The notes under the pieces are model-generated. The model was not told the DNA's origin. It saw nothing but the letters and a program-made list of their open reading frames with translations, and made no database searches. From Salininema proteolyticum (lineage in GTDB: Bacteria; Actinomycetota; Actinomycetes; Mycobacteriales; Micromonosporaceae), in assembly GCF_042685645.1 (NCBI RefSeq), contig NZ_JBHUNX010000001.1, positions 1,922,001 through 1,986,000 of the forward strand: a stretch of 64,000 nt of DNA. Direction: 5' to 3'. A program made the position numbers and the translations under genes. This document shows, one piece after another, positions 50,306 to 59,031 of the stretch; the first letter of the stretch is position 1, and each line of letters starts with the position of its first letter.

Positions 50306-53017
50306 TCACATATCGGCCACGACGCCGCGCTTCATGGCGTCGGCGGCGTCGAACGCGCATTTGGCGAGGTCCTGGGCCCCGGGACGGTCGATGGTGCGGG
50401 CGGCGTCGCCGACCTGGTGGAGCAGGTCGAGGGTGCGGCGGGTCCACCGGACGAAGTCGCCGCCGGGCATGGCCTTGGGCCCCTCGAAGGAGCGCAGGGC
50501 GTCGGCGAGGTCCTCGCCGCGCGCCCACCGGTAGATGGGCCAGGCGATGCCCTTCTGAGGGCGCGCGGTCAGCTCCATGTGGCGAGCCCGCTCCAGGCGG
50601 TTGATGGCCTCGTAGCGGCGCATCGTGGCGGCGAGCGCCTCGTTGATCGAGCCGGGCGTGGCGATGTAGTAGTCCTCCTCTTCGAACCGCGCCTCGTACA
50701 TGACGGTGGAGGCCAGGGCGGCCAGCGAGGAGGGGTCGAGGCCCTCCCAGACTCCGTCGTGGAGGCACTGGGCGACGAGGAGGTCGGCCTCGTTGAAGAG
50801 GTTGCGCAGCAGCCGTCCGCGGTCGGTGACGGTGACCTCTCCGTCCTCGGCGGGTTCGAGGTAGTCGAGTCCGACGAGGACGCCCCGGACATCGGAGAAC
50901 TGGCGGGCCAGGGAGTTCTCCCTCTTGCGGGCCTTCTTGCGCATGGTCTGCTGTTCGGAGTGGAGCTTCCACCAGCGTGCGGCGTGCGCGGCGTGGCGGC
51001 CGGACTCCGGGCAGGAGTGGCAGGGGTGGGAGCGGATCTCCTCGCGCAGGCTGTCGATCTTGGGGTCGTTGGCCCTGCCGCCGCGGCGGGTGGGGCGCGG
51101 CCGGTCGCGGGTGGCCTCGCGCAGGGCCGAGGCGAGGTCGCGGCGCTGGTCGGCGTCGTGGCGGCGGAAGTTGCGCTTCATTTTGAGCTTGCCGTCGACG
51201 AGGACGTCGGTGAGCCGCTTCATGGGGACGGCGCCGGCGCGGGAGTCGGTGGTCAGGAAGATGGCCTCGGCGCCGCGGTTCTTGCGCGGGCGCGTGTGCT
51301 CGAGGTAGACCGCCCAGCCGGAGCGGCGTCCGGCGCCCAGCCAGACGATGTCGCCGCGCTTGAGGTCGGACATGTCGGCCTTCATCGCGTCGCGCAGCTG
51401 GCCCTTGCGGCGCTTCTGGTTGCTCTTCTCCAGGCGGGAGAGCTCCTTGGTGAGTCCGTAGTAGGCCAGGTAGTCCCCGCGGTCGCAGGAGGCCTCCTGG
51501 GAGGCCAGTTCCGATTTGCGGGCCAGGGCGCGGGCCTGCTCGGCGATGTGCACGGCGTGCTGGTCGGACTGGTATTGAGCGAAGGAGGAGGCCAGGACCT
51601 CGTCGGCGCGTCGCAGTCCGGCCGTGGAGATGAGGTTGACGGCCATGTTGTAGGAGGGCGCGAAGGAGGAGTCGAGCGGGTAGGTCCGCTTGGTGGCCAG
51701 TCCGGCGACGATCTTGGGAGAGAAGTCCGGGCTCCAGAGGGTGACCGCGTGGCCCTCGATGTCGATGCCGCGGCGCCCCGCGCGGCCGGTCAGCTGTGTG
51801 TACTGGCCGGGGGTGAGCATGACGTGGTCGGTGCCGTCGTACTTGACCAGCCGCTCCAGCACGACGGTGCGGGCGGGCATGTTGATGCCGAGCGCGAGGG
51901 TCTCGGTGGCGAAGACGACCTTCACCAGGCCGCGTTCGAACAGCTGCTCCACGACCTCCTTGAAGACCGGCAGGAGCCCCGCGTGGTGGGCGGCGAACCC
52001 GGCCGCGAGGCCGTCGATCCAGCGGTTGAAGCCCACGGCGTGGAGGTCGGCGGGGTCGATGTGCGAGGTGGCGCCCTCGGCGAACTCGCGGATGGCGTCG
52101 GACTCCTGGGGGGTGGTCAGCGAGATCCCGGAGCGGACGCACTCGTCGACGGCGGCGTCGCAGCCGGCGCGCGAGAAGATGAAGTAGATGGCCGGCAGCA
52201 GGGCGGCGCGGTCGAGTCGCTCCACCACGCGGCCGCGGTCGACGTGGCGGCGCCTGCGGTGGTAGCGCTGCTCGCGTTCCTTCTGCTGGGCGATCTTCTT
52301 GGTGAGGGCGGGGTTGAGGTTCTTGGAGTCCTCGGCGTCGAACAGGTCGAGGAGGGTGTTGCCGACCATCATGTGCTGCCACAGGGGGACGGGTCGGGTC
52401 TCGGAGACGATGGTCTTCGTCGTGGGGCGCACCGAGTCGAGCCAGGCGCCGAACTCCTCGGCGTTGGAGACGGTGGCCGAGAGGCTGACGACCGTCACCG
52501 CGGGCGGCAGCTCGATGATGATCTCCTCCCAGACCGCGCCGCGGAACCGGTCGGCGAGGTAGTGGACTTCGTCCATGACCACGTAGCCGAGGTTGTTGAG
52601 CGTGGGCGATCCGGCGTAGATCATGTTGCGCAGCACCTCGGTGGTCATGACGACCACCGGGGCCTCGCCGTTGATGACGGTGTCGCCGGTCAGCAGCCCG
52701 ACGTTCTCCGAGCCGTGGACGGCGGCGAGGTCGTTGAACTTCTGGTTGGACAGCGCCTTGATCGGGGTGGTGTAGAAGCACTTGCGACCCTGTTCGAGGG
52801 CGAGGTCGACGGAGAATTCTCCGACGATGGTCTTGCCGGCGCCGGTCGGGGCGCAGACCAGGACGCCGTGGCCCTCCTCGAGGGTGCGGCAGGCGTCGAG
52901 CTGGAAGTCGTCCAGGGGGAAGGGCGCCGCCTCGGCGAACGCGGCCAGCCTGGGGTGCCTCCTGCCATCGGTGTGCTTCGCGTAGCGTTCGGCGGGAGAG
53001 AGCTCGTCTGAGGACAT
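50306..53017 (-). CDS. helY: DEAD/DEAH-box helicase HelY (Ski2-like)
   Basis: 903 residues. Walker A CAPTGAGKTIVGEFS, motif Ia TTPIKALSNQKFNDL, DEVH motif VVMDEVHYLADRFRG, SAT motif VSLSATVSN, motif V VVFATETLALGINMPARTV, motif VI GRAGRRGIDIEGHAV. An SH3/KOW-like insertion and the C-terminal DSHCT domain (FNEADLLVAQCLHDGV to ADAMKRGVVADM) follow. In mycobacteria helY adjoins tatC, as here with one HAD gene between. Likely RNA helicase. It is only about 23% the same in motif order details as the DUF3516 helicase at 31023; the two are distinct subfamilies (percentage is not measured, similarity is limited to motifs). Confidence 0.93.
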   Translation of the reverse strand: MSSDELSPAERYAKHTDGRRHPRLAAFAEAAPFPLDDFQLDACRTLEEGHGVLVCAPTGAGKTIVGEFSVDLALEQGRKCFYTTPIKALSNQKFNDLAAVHGSENVGLLTGDTVINGEAPVVVMTTEVLRNMIYAGSPTLNNLGYVVMDEVHYLADRFRGAVWEEIIIELPPAVTVVSLSATVSNAEEFGAWLDSVRPTTKTIVSETRPVPLWQHMMVGNTLLDLFDAEDSKNLNPALTKKIAQQKEREQRYHRRRRHVDRGRVVERLDRAALLPAIYFIFSRAGCDAAVDECVRSGISLTTPQESDAIREFAEGATSHIDPADLHAVGFNRWIDGLAAGFAAHHAGLLPVFKEVVEQLFERGLVKVVFATETLALGINMPARTVVLERLVKYDGTDHVMLTPGQYTQLTGRAGRRGIDIEGHAVTLWSPDFSPKIVAGLATKRTYPLDSSFAPSYNMAVNLISTAGLRRADEVLASSFAQYQSDQHAVHIAEQARALARKSELASQEASCDRGDYLAYYGLTKELSRLEKSNQKRRKGQLRDAMKADMSDLKRGDIVWLGAGRRSGWAVYLEHTRPRKNRGAEAIFLTTDSRAGAVPMKRLTDVLVDGKLKMKRNFRRHDADQRRDLASALREATRDRPRPTRRGGRANDPKIDSLREEIRSHPCHSCPESGRHAAHAARWWKLHSEQQTMRKKARKRENSLARQFSDVRGVLVGLDYLEPAEDGEVTVTDRGRLLRNLFNEADLLVAQCLHDGVWEGLDPSSLAALASTVMYEARFEEEDYYIATPGSINEALAATMRRYEAINRLERARHMELTARPQKGIAWPIYRWARGEDLADALRSFEGPKAMPGGDFVRWTRRTLDLLHQVGDAARTIDRPGAQDLAKCAFDAADAMKRGVVADM

Positions 53018-53117
53018 GGGTTCAAGGGTAAGCCATGCCCGCCGGGCTGTGATCGCCGCGTGACCACCAGCTAACCCCCTTGTGACTGCCGCTACAGGGG
53101 GCGGTAAGTTTTATGGT

Positions 53118-53855
53118 GTGCATAGGGATTGGCCACACTTTCGGCAGCAGAAGGACGGCGCGGCCTTCGACGCCGTCTTCTTCGACTTCCAGGGAACGCT
53201 AGCGACCGTCGAGCCGCTGGTCCGCGCGGTGTCGCTGGCCTCGGAGTCCTGCGGCGAGGCGATCGAGCCGCTCAGGGCGATGGTCCTGGCCGACGCGATC
53301 GGCGCGCAGGGCTGGGTGGGATCCGGCTCGCCCCCGCGGGTGAGACCCCATTTCGCCGGGGCGTGGAGCGACAGGGACTTGGACGCCGACTCGCACCGCA
53401 TGGCCTACACGGAACTGGCCGGGCAGGCGCACGGCGTGAGCGAGGACCTGGCACAGGCGCTATACGACAGGCTCGCCTCGCCGGAGGGGTGGGTCGCCTT
53501 CGCCGACGCCGCCTCGACGCTCATGACTCTCAAGGCGCAGGGGTTCCCCATCGCGCTGGTCTCCAACGTCGGCTTCGACGTGCGTCCGATCGCCACGCGC
53601 CTGGGGCTGGACCGGTTCGTCGACGAGTGGGTGCTGTCCTATGAGGTCGGCTACTGCAAGCCCGACGAGAAGATCTTCTACGCCGCCTGCCACCAGCTGG
53701 GCGTGGACCCCAAGCGGGTGCTCATGGTGGGCGACTCGGTCGCCGACGCCGGGGCGGTGCGCATCGGGGCGCGGGCCTACCTGCTCGGCGAGGCCGATCC
53801 GGGCGGGATCGTCGGGCTCGGCGCGGTGCTCAAGCTCGTGCGCGCCGACGGCTAG
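53118..53855 (+). CDS. HAD superfamily hydrolase with substituted motif I
   Basis: 245 residues from GTG 53118; a GTG at 53082 is possible. HAD core: motif I FFDFQGTL, motif II VSNVGFDVRP, motif III YCKPDEKIF, motif IV MVGDSVADA. The nucleophile Asp is present but the second Asp of DxD, the general acid in phosphatases, is Gln. Such variants may use other chemistry or be slow phosphatases. Cap helices lie between motifs I and II. The gene interrupts the usual helY-tatC pairing and is on the opposite strand. Confidence 0.85.
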   Translation: MHRDWPHFRQQKDGAAFDAVFFDFQGTLATVEPLVRAVSLASESCGEAIEPLRAMVLADAIGAQGWVGSGSPPRVRPHFAGAWSDRDLDADSHRMAYTELAGQAHGVSEDLAQALYDRLASPEGWVAFADAASTLMTLKAQGFPIALVSNVGFDVRPIATRLGLDRFVDEWVLSYEVGYCKPDEKIFYAACHQLGVDPKRVLMVGDSVADAGAVRIGARAYLLGEADPGGIVGLGAVLKLVRADG

Positions 53856-53941
53856 CGGCCCGGCCCCGCGGCCGTGCCGCATCGGTACGGGACTCGGTCG
53901 GACGCTTCCGGCGGCCGGCCGTCCGCCGCCCTCAAACGACG

Positions 53942-53965
53942 AGAGGGAGGCCGAAGCCTCCCTCT
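53942..53965. terminator. Hairpin terminator between convergent HAD and tatC genes
   Basis: AGAGGGAGGC-CGAA-GCCTCCCTCT is a perfect 10-bp stem with a tetraloop, between the HAD stop (53855) and the tatC stop (53985). No T-tract. Confidence 0.7.
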
Positions 53966-53984
53966 GCGCCATGTTCTTCACCGA

Positions 53985-54956
53985 CTACGTGATGTCGTCG
54001 AAGTCGGACCTTCCGCGTCGCCGCGGCGGCTCGGGTTCGTCCGGCTCGTCGACCGCGACCGAGGAGGACGCGGGCTCAGAGACGGGCTCGAGGTCCGAGG
54101 CCGGTTCGATCGACTCCGCCTCGCCGATGTCGGAGGCCTCGTCGTCGTCCCACTTGGCCTCCTTCGCCGCCCGGCGCTTGTCGTTGATCGCCGCCACGCC
54201 GCAGGCGGTGAGGTAGAGGATCAGCATGCATATGGCCAGGGCCGTCATGCCGAACGGGTCCGGGGTGGGCGTGAAGACGGCGGTGAACAGGAAGCTCACG
54301 AACACGACGATGCGCCACCAGCCGAGCATGCGCTTGGCGGAGATGACTCCGATGACGTTGAGCATCAGCATCACCAGCGGGAACTCGAAGCCGATGCCGA
54401 ACACCAGCATCACCGCGATGTAGAAGCCTATGTACTTCTGCAGGTCGACGGTGATGTCGAAGGTCCCGTTGAGGATCATGATGAACTCGAGGCCGTGCCG
54501 GACCACGAAGTAGGCCAGCACCACTCCGGCCGCGAACAGCGGGGTGGCGATGGAGATGAACATGTAGGCGTACTTGCGCTCCCGGCGGTGCAGGCCGGGC
54601 GCGATGAACGCCCACAGCTGGTAGAGCCAGAACGGGGCGGTCCCGATCAGCCCGAGGTACAGCGAGATCTTCAGGTAGATCGTGATGTTGTCGATCGGGG
54701 AGCCGACGTTGAAGTCGCAGAGGACCTCGTCGTTTCCGGACAGGTCGCCGCCCTTGAGCTCGCAGTAGGGCTTGGCGAGGAACGCGATGACGTCCTGTGC
54801 GAAGTACATGCCCACGGCGGTGCCCACCAGGATCACCAGCACGGCCATGAGCAGCCGGGAGCGGAAGTCCTGGATGTGCTCCATGAGCGACATGTCGCCG
54901 TCGGACGCTCTTTGGAACCGGGACTTCCTCCCCTTGCGGGGCCAGAGTTTCACCAT
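53985..54956 (-). CDS. tatC: Sec-independent (Tat) translocase subunit TatC
   Basis: 323 residues. Six transmembrane helices; the signal-peptide-binding N-terminus reads SLMEHIQDFRSRLLMAVLVI with the conserved Glu. The loop FWLYQLWAFIAPGLHRRERKY is a family hallmark. A long acidic C-terminal tail of about 75 residues (EAESIEPASDLEPVSEPASS) is typical of actinobacterial TatC. It recognises twin-arginine proteins and works with TatA, encoded 15 bases upstream. Confidence 0.96.
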   Translation of the reverse strand: MVKLWPRKGRKSRFQRASDGDMSLMEHIQDFRSRLLMAVLVILVGTAVGMYFAQDVIAFLAKPYCELKGGDLSGNDEVLCDFNVGSPIDNITIYLKISLYLGLIGTAPFWLYQLWAFIAPGLHRRERKYAYMFISIATPLFAAGVVLAYFVVRHGLEFIMILNGTFDITVDLQKYIGFYIAVMLVFGIGFEFPLVMLMLNVIGVISAKRMLGWWRIVVFVSFLFTAVFTPTPDPFGMTALAICMLILYLTACGVAAINDKRRAAKEAKWDDDEASDIGEAESIEPASDLEPVSEPASSSVAVDEPDEPEPPRRRGRSDFDDIT

Positions 54957-54971
54957 CTGCGGCGGGCCCGC

Positions 54972-55244
54972 CTAGGAGGTCTTTTTGCGGTCTTGGACCT
55001 CGTCGGCGACGGACTCCCCTTCGATGGTGCCCTCGATGGGCTCACGGCTGTGCTTCGGCTCGGCGCGGTCGTCGCCCTTCTCTTCGGGCTTGTCGGCCTT
55101 CTTCTTCATCTCCTCAGTCTCGGACTTGAGGATTCGCATGGACTGGCCGAGTCCGCGCGCCATCTGAGGGAGCTTCTTCGAGCCCAGCAGGAGCAGAAGT
55201 ACTACGACCAGCACGATAATGTGCCAAGGTTTGAGGGCTCCCAT
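54972..55244 (-). CDS. tatA: Sec-independent (Tat) translocase subunit TatA
   Basis: 90 residues. Short N-terminus, one transmembrane helix (WHIIVLVVVLLLLLGSKKLP) with the TatA F/L-G-x-K-K-L-P hinge, amphipathic helix MARGLGQSMRILKSETEEM and a charged tail. Forms the translocation pore with TatC. Order pafB-pafC-small protein-tatA-tatC matches mycobacteria. Confidence 0.96.
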   Translation of the reverse strand: MGALKPWHIIVLVVVLLLLLGSKKLPQMARGLGQSMRILKSETEEMKKKADKPEEKGDDRAEPKHSREPIEGTIEGESVADEVQDRKKTS

Positions 55245-55380
55245 TCCGAATTCCTTCCAGAAAAAACTTCGGGTTCATGATCCAGTCTAATGCCCGGTCC
55301 CTGCAAGAATGCATGGGGCGGGACCGAACGTCAACGATACCACCGTTTCGATAAAGAATATTTATCGAACTGTGCCCCGC

Positions 55381-55614
55381 TCACCGGGGCTGTTCGCCCT
55401 TCGGCAGCGCCTTTGTAGCCGACGCTGCCAGGGACTGTCCCCTCTCGGCGGTGGCCATGGCGCGCCCCTGCAGCTCCTGTGCCTCGGCCATGCGCCGCTC
55501 CAGGCGCTTGCGCCGGTGTGCGTTGTCGCGCAGTTTGGGCATGAGCTTCACCACCGCCGCCAGGACGACGATGAGACCGATCGCGATGAGAATGCCCGAT
55601 ACAACCCAGATCAT
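55381..55614 (-). CDS. Small single-pass membrane protein between pafC and tatA
   Basis: 77 residues. N-terminal helix WVVSGILIAIGLIVVLAAVV, then a basic amphipathic region (LRDNAHRRKRLERRMAEAQE). Its size and layout resemble a TatA/TatB-like or membrane-anchored regulator, but it lacks the TatA hinge. Homologues occur at this place in related loci; the role is unknown. It begins four bases after the pafC stop. Confidence 0.8.
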   Translation of the reverse strand: MIWVVSGILIAIGLIVVLAAVVKLMPKLRDNAHRRKRLERRMAEAQELQGRAMATAERGQSLAASATKALPKGEQPR

Positions 55615-55618
55615 GCGT

Positions 55619-56554
55619 TCATCCTAACCTCTGCCCGTAACGTTCCAGCGCTTCCGCCGCGCGCGAGCGAACCAGGTTACGGAGCGACTCGGGCCGGACG
55701 ACCGACACGTGCCCGCCGTAGCCCGCCACCAGGCGCGCCGCCCAGGCCTGGTCGTAGACGCGCAGCGCGATGTGCCGCCGGCCCTCCACGGTGCCCAGCT
55801 CCCGGCACGGATAGTTCTCCGCCAGGCTCAGCGCGTCCTCGTCGACCAGCAGCTCGACCTCCTCGAAGTTCTCCAGGAATTCACCCGGGGCCGTCTCGGG
55901 GGCCTCGCGGGGCGCGAAGGTCTCCTCCAGCGGCGTGAGCGCGTCGATCCGGTCGAGGCGGAAATGGCGCATCCCCTCGGCCGAACGGCACCAGGCCACC
56001 AGGTAGGCGTGCCCCTCCGACAGCTGCACGGCCGTCGGCTCGACGATCCGCTCGGTCGTCGTGTCCCGCGTGGCGGTGTAGTACACGATGCGAGCCGCCC
56101 GCCGCTGTGCGATCAGGTCGCGGTAGACGTCCAGGCCGCTCTCGACGGCGGCCTCCCGGATGTCGGCCTTGGGCCGCACTCCCCCGGCCGCGGCCGCGAT
56201 CTTGTCCAGGGCCGAGCGCACCGCCTCGGCGTGCTCCACGCCCGGCGTCGAGGCCAACGCCTGCAACGCCACCGACAGGGCGAGCGCCTCGCGCATGGAC
56301 AGGCGCACCGGCCGCGAGAGCCCCGCGTCGAAGCGCACCTGGGCCCGGTCGGCCTCGATGGAGATGTCGACGAGGTCGCCGGGGCTGTACCCGGGCAGGC
56401 CGCACAGGAACAGGAGCATCAGGTCGCTGCGCAGCTGCTCCACGGTGATGCCGAAGTCCGCGGCGGCCGCCTCCAACTCCACTCCGTCCGGGCGCGCCGA
56501 GAGGTAGGGCAGCAGGTTGAAAAGCCGCGCCAGGCGGTCGGTCGATGTGCTCAC
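55619..56554 (-). CDS. pafC: WYL-domain transcriptional regulator PafC
   Basis: 311 residues from GTG 56554. N-terminal winged helix (RLARLFNLLPYLSARPDGVE, EAAAADFGITVEQLRSDL) and a WYL domain (RAARIVYYTATRDTTTERIV, EGHAYLVAWCRSAEGMRHFR), then a C-terminal WCX-type extension. In mycobacteria PafB and PafC form the heterodimer that activates RecA-independent DNA-damage genes. GTG overlaps the pafB stop by four bases, so the two subunits are made together. Confidence 0.93.
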   Translation of the reverse strand: MSTSTDRLARLFNLLPYLSARPDGVELEAAAADFGITVEQLRSDLMLLFLCGLPGYSPGDLVDISIEADRAQVRFDAGLSRPVRLSMREALALSVALQALASTPGVEHAEAVRSALDKIAAAAGGVRPKADIREAAVESGLDVYRDLIAQRRAARIVYYTATRDTTTERIVEPTAVQLSEGHAYLVAWCRSAEGMRHFRLDRIDALTPLEETFAPREAPETAPGEFLENFEEVELLVDEDALSLAENYPCRELGTVEGRRHIALRVYDQAWAARLVAGYGGHVSVVRPESLRNLVRSRAAEALERYGQRLG

Positions 56555-57528
56555 CGGTCGTCCTCCGCAAGTTCCTCGAGTCGGTAGACGGTCTCCTTGA
56601 CCAGCTCCTCGGGCTCCACCACGTGGACGTCCGGTCCGAAGGAGGCCAGCAGGGCCGCGGCGGCCCTCACGTCCGTATAGGGGAAACGGACCCAGTCGCC
56701 CTCGGGCGTCCGGGGCCCGATGAGCGTGGCGCGGCGCCTGACCGCCCAGGCGGTGCCGGGCGTGACGAGCACCTTGGCCGTCTGCTTGGGCGTCGGCTCC
56801 CCCGCCGTCTCGGCGATGAACGACAGCACGTCGACGTCCTCGGGGGACTCGAAGGCTCCCTCGGCCCCGGTCGCGCGGACCCGGCCGACTATGCGCCCCA
56901 CCTTGAAGCAGCGCTCGGCCTCGCGGTCGAGGTCCCAGCCGGCGACGTACCAGCGGCCCTTCCAGGCCGCGCAGCCCCACGGCTGGAACCGGCGCCGGGC
57001 GGGCTCGGCGTCGCCTTTGCGGCGGTAGTCGAAGGCGACCTCGCGCCGGGCGGTGGCCGCCTCCAGGAGCGTCACGAGGTTGTCCTCGCCGGGAAGCTGC
57101 GGCCGGACGGGGTCGATGGAGTCCATGCCGACGTGGATGCCCGCCGCCTTGAGCTTGAGCAGCGCGCCGTGCCCCGCCTGGCGCAGTTCGGGGTTGTGCC
57201 ACAGCCGGACGGCCGTGGCCACCGCCGCCGACTCGGCGGGGGTGAACTCGAGCTCGGGGAGCTCGAACTCGTCCTTCGCTATGCGGTAGCCGGGCTCGGC
57301 CTCCTCGCGGAAGGCGTCCGCGCCGGTCTGCACGGGGAATCCGAGCCGCCGAAGCTCCGACTTGTCCCGCTCGAACTTGCGCTGGAACGCCTCGCGCTCC
57401 TTCTTGTCGTCGGGGTTGTGCTCGTATCCGGGCACGATCCTCGCTATTGCCGAGGCGGTCTGGAATCTCCTGGTCGACAACAGGCAGAAGACCAGGTTGA
57501 TCAAACGTTCTGTACGGTCCGTCGCCAC
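56551..57528 (-). CDS. pafB: WYL-domain transcriptional regulator PafB
   Basis: 325 residues. Winged helix (RLINLVFCLLSTRRFQTASAI, KREAFQRKFERDKSELRRLG), WYL domain (RREVAFDYRRKGDAEPARRR, KGRWYVAGWDLDREAERCFK) and C-terminal extension. Partner of PafC in the DNA-damage response of mycobacteria. GTG start at 57528. It is 5.3 kb from pafA here, with five other genes between, whereas in mycobacteria it is adjacent. Confidence 0.93.
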   Translation of the reverse strand: MATDRTERLINLVFCLLSTRRFQTASAIARIVPGYEHNPDDKKEREAFQRKFERDKSELRRLGFPVQTGADAFREEAEPGYRIAKDEFELPELEFTPAESAAVATAVRLWHNPELRQAGHGALLKLKAAGIHVGMDSIDPVRPQLPGEDNLVTLLEAATARREVAFDYRRKGDAEPARRRFQPWGCAAWKGRWYVAGWDLDREAERCFKVGRIVGRVRATGAEGAFESPEDVDVLSFIAETAGEPTPKQTAKVLVTPGTAWAVRRRATLIGPRTPEGDWVRFPYTDVRAAAALLASFGPDVHVVEPEELVKETVYRLEELAEDDR

Positions 57529-57798
57529 TGGTCCAGGGTAGCCGCCCGCGAACGCCGCCGCCCAGGCGACCGCCCCGGTTCCGATCCGTCTTCTGCGGTA
57601 AGGTGTTCAACCGTGTCGGCTTCCACTCCCCGGCCGAGACCGGGGGACCCCGACCGGTCGCGCCGGTCGGCGCGGACGCCGCCGGATCCCGCTTCACCGA
57701 CCGCTTCGCATCGGGGCCTCCACGGGCCGAGACGGGCGGCCTCCCCGCCCGCCGCCCGGCTGTCGCGGCGCGGCCGATCCTAGCTAAAGGAGCAAGAC

Positions 57799-58938
57799 AT
57801 GGCACCTTCCGACGAGCAGGGCACCCGTTCGGCGACCGGGTCGATCAGATGGCGGTACGGAACGGTCACCGGCGTCCGCGGGGGTTGGCGCGGGTGCACC
57901 GAGCTGGACGTGGACATCGAGCCGCGCCACGGCGAACCGCCCCATCGGGCGAAGGCGCTGGCCTACGACGAGCTCGTCGGGGCCCCGCGCGAGGGCGACA
58001 GGGTCCTCCTCAACTGCAACGCGATCGCCAAGGGCCTCGGCACCGGCGGCTACGCCCTGGTCGTGGCCGTCCCCGACCGGCTCCCCGAGGACGTCGACCA
58101 GGCCGGCCACATCGTCAAGGCCCGCTACACGCCCATGCAGGTCATGCGGCTGGCCGTCGACGAGGACGACTCCCCCTCGCGCGACGTCGTCGAAGGCACG
58201 CACACGCTCTCGGGCATGCCCGTGGTCGTCGCCGACCTCCACTCGGCCCTCGCTCCGATCCTGGCCGGGATCCGTGCGACCCGGCCCGACGCGAAGGTCG
58301 CCTACGTCATGACCGACGGCGGCAGCCTCCCCGCCTGGTTCTCCAAGTCCCTGGACCGGCTCTCCGACCGCCTGTGCGGCACGGTGACGGCCGGGCAGTG
58401 CTTCGGCGGGGACTGGGAGGCGACCAACGTCCACAACGCCCTCATCGCCGCCAAGGCCGTCGCCGGGGCCGACATCGCGATCGTCGCCCAGGGCCCGGGC
58501 AACCTCGGCACCGGCACCGTGTGGGGCTTCTCCGGGACGGCCGCCGGGGAGGCGGTCAACGCCGCCTCCGTCCTCGGCGGACGGCCGATCGCCTCGCTGC
58601 GCGTCTCCGAGGGCGACAAGCGCTCCCGCCACTGGGGCGTCAGCCACCACTCCATGACCTCGTACGGGCGCGTGGCCCTGGCCCCCGCCGCGATCCCGGT
58701 GCCGGACTTCGACACCTACCCCACCGACCCCGCCCTGCTGGAGAAGGTCCGCTCGCAGCTGGCCGAGCTGCCCGAGCGGCACACGCAGGTGCCCGTCCCG
58801 ACCGAGGGCCTCGAAGAGGCGCTGCGCGACCTGCCGGTGCGGCTGTCGACCATGGGCCGCGGCCTGGACGAGGACCACGTCTACTTCATCGCCGAGGCCG
58901 TCGCGGGACGACTGGCGGCGACCATGCTCGACGGCTGA
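57799..58938 (+). CDS. DUF3866 family protein
   Basis: 379 residues, soluble. Opening strand SIRWRYGTVTGVRGGWRGC, then an N-terminal beta domain (NCNAIAKGLGTGGYALVVAV) and a Rossmann-like C-terminal half with VVADLHSALAPIL, VAYVMTDGGSLPAWFS, AQGPGNLGTGTVWGFSG. DUF3866 has no known function; the last motif suggests nucleotide or sugar-nucleotide binding. AAAGGAGC lies five bases before ATG 57799. The gene often sits beside pafB in actinobacteria and shares its divergent promoter region (57529-57798). Confidence 0.88.
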   Translation: MAPSDEQGTRSATGSIRWRYGTVTGVRGGWRGCTELDVDIEPRHGEPPHRAKALAYDELVGAPREGDRVLLNCNAIAKGLGTGGYALVVAVPDRLPEDVDQAGHIVKARYTPMQVMRLAVDEDDSPSRDVVEGTHTLSGMPVVVADLHSALAPILAGIRATRPDAKVAYVMTDGGSLPAWFSKSLDRLSDRLCGTVTAGQCFGGDWEATNVHNALIAAKAVAGADIAIVAQGPGNLGTGTVWGFSGTAAGEAVNAASVLGGRPIASLRVSEGDKRSRHWGVSHHSMTSYGRVALAPAAIPVPDFDTYPTDPALLEKVRSQLAELPERHTQVPVPTEGLEEALRDLPVRLSTMGRGLDEDHVYFIAEAVAGRLAATMLDG

Positions 58939-59031
58939 GAGGCCCTGCCTCGGCCTGTCCGCCGGCGGGGCGCGTGCCTCTCGCGGCCGAGCGGCACGCG
59001 GAACCGTCCGGGTCGACGGAGGCCCCATACC

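Noticed and set aside
50189..53011. Long open plus-strand frame
   Set aside because: Antisense of helY, Gly/Val/Arg-rich and without recognisable sequence.
53985..57528. Tat/Paf cluster as a new system
   Set aside because: The order pafB-pafC-small protein-tatA-tatC-helY is the known actinobacterial arrangement; only the insertions are unusual.
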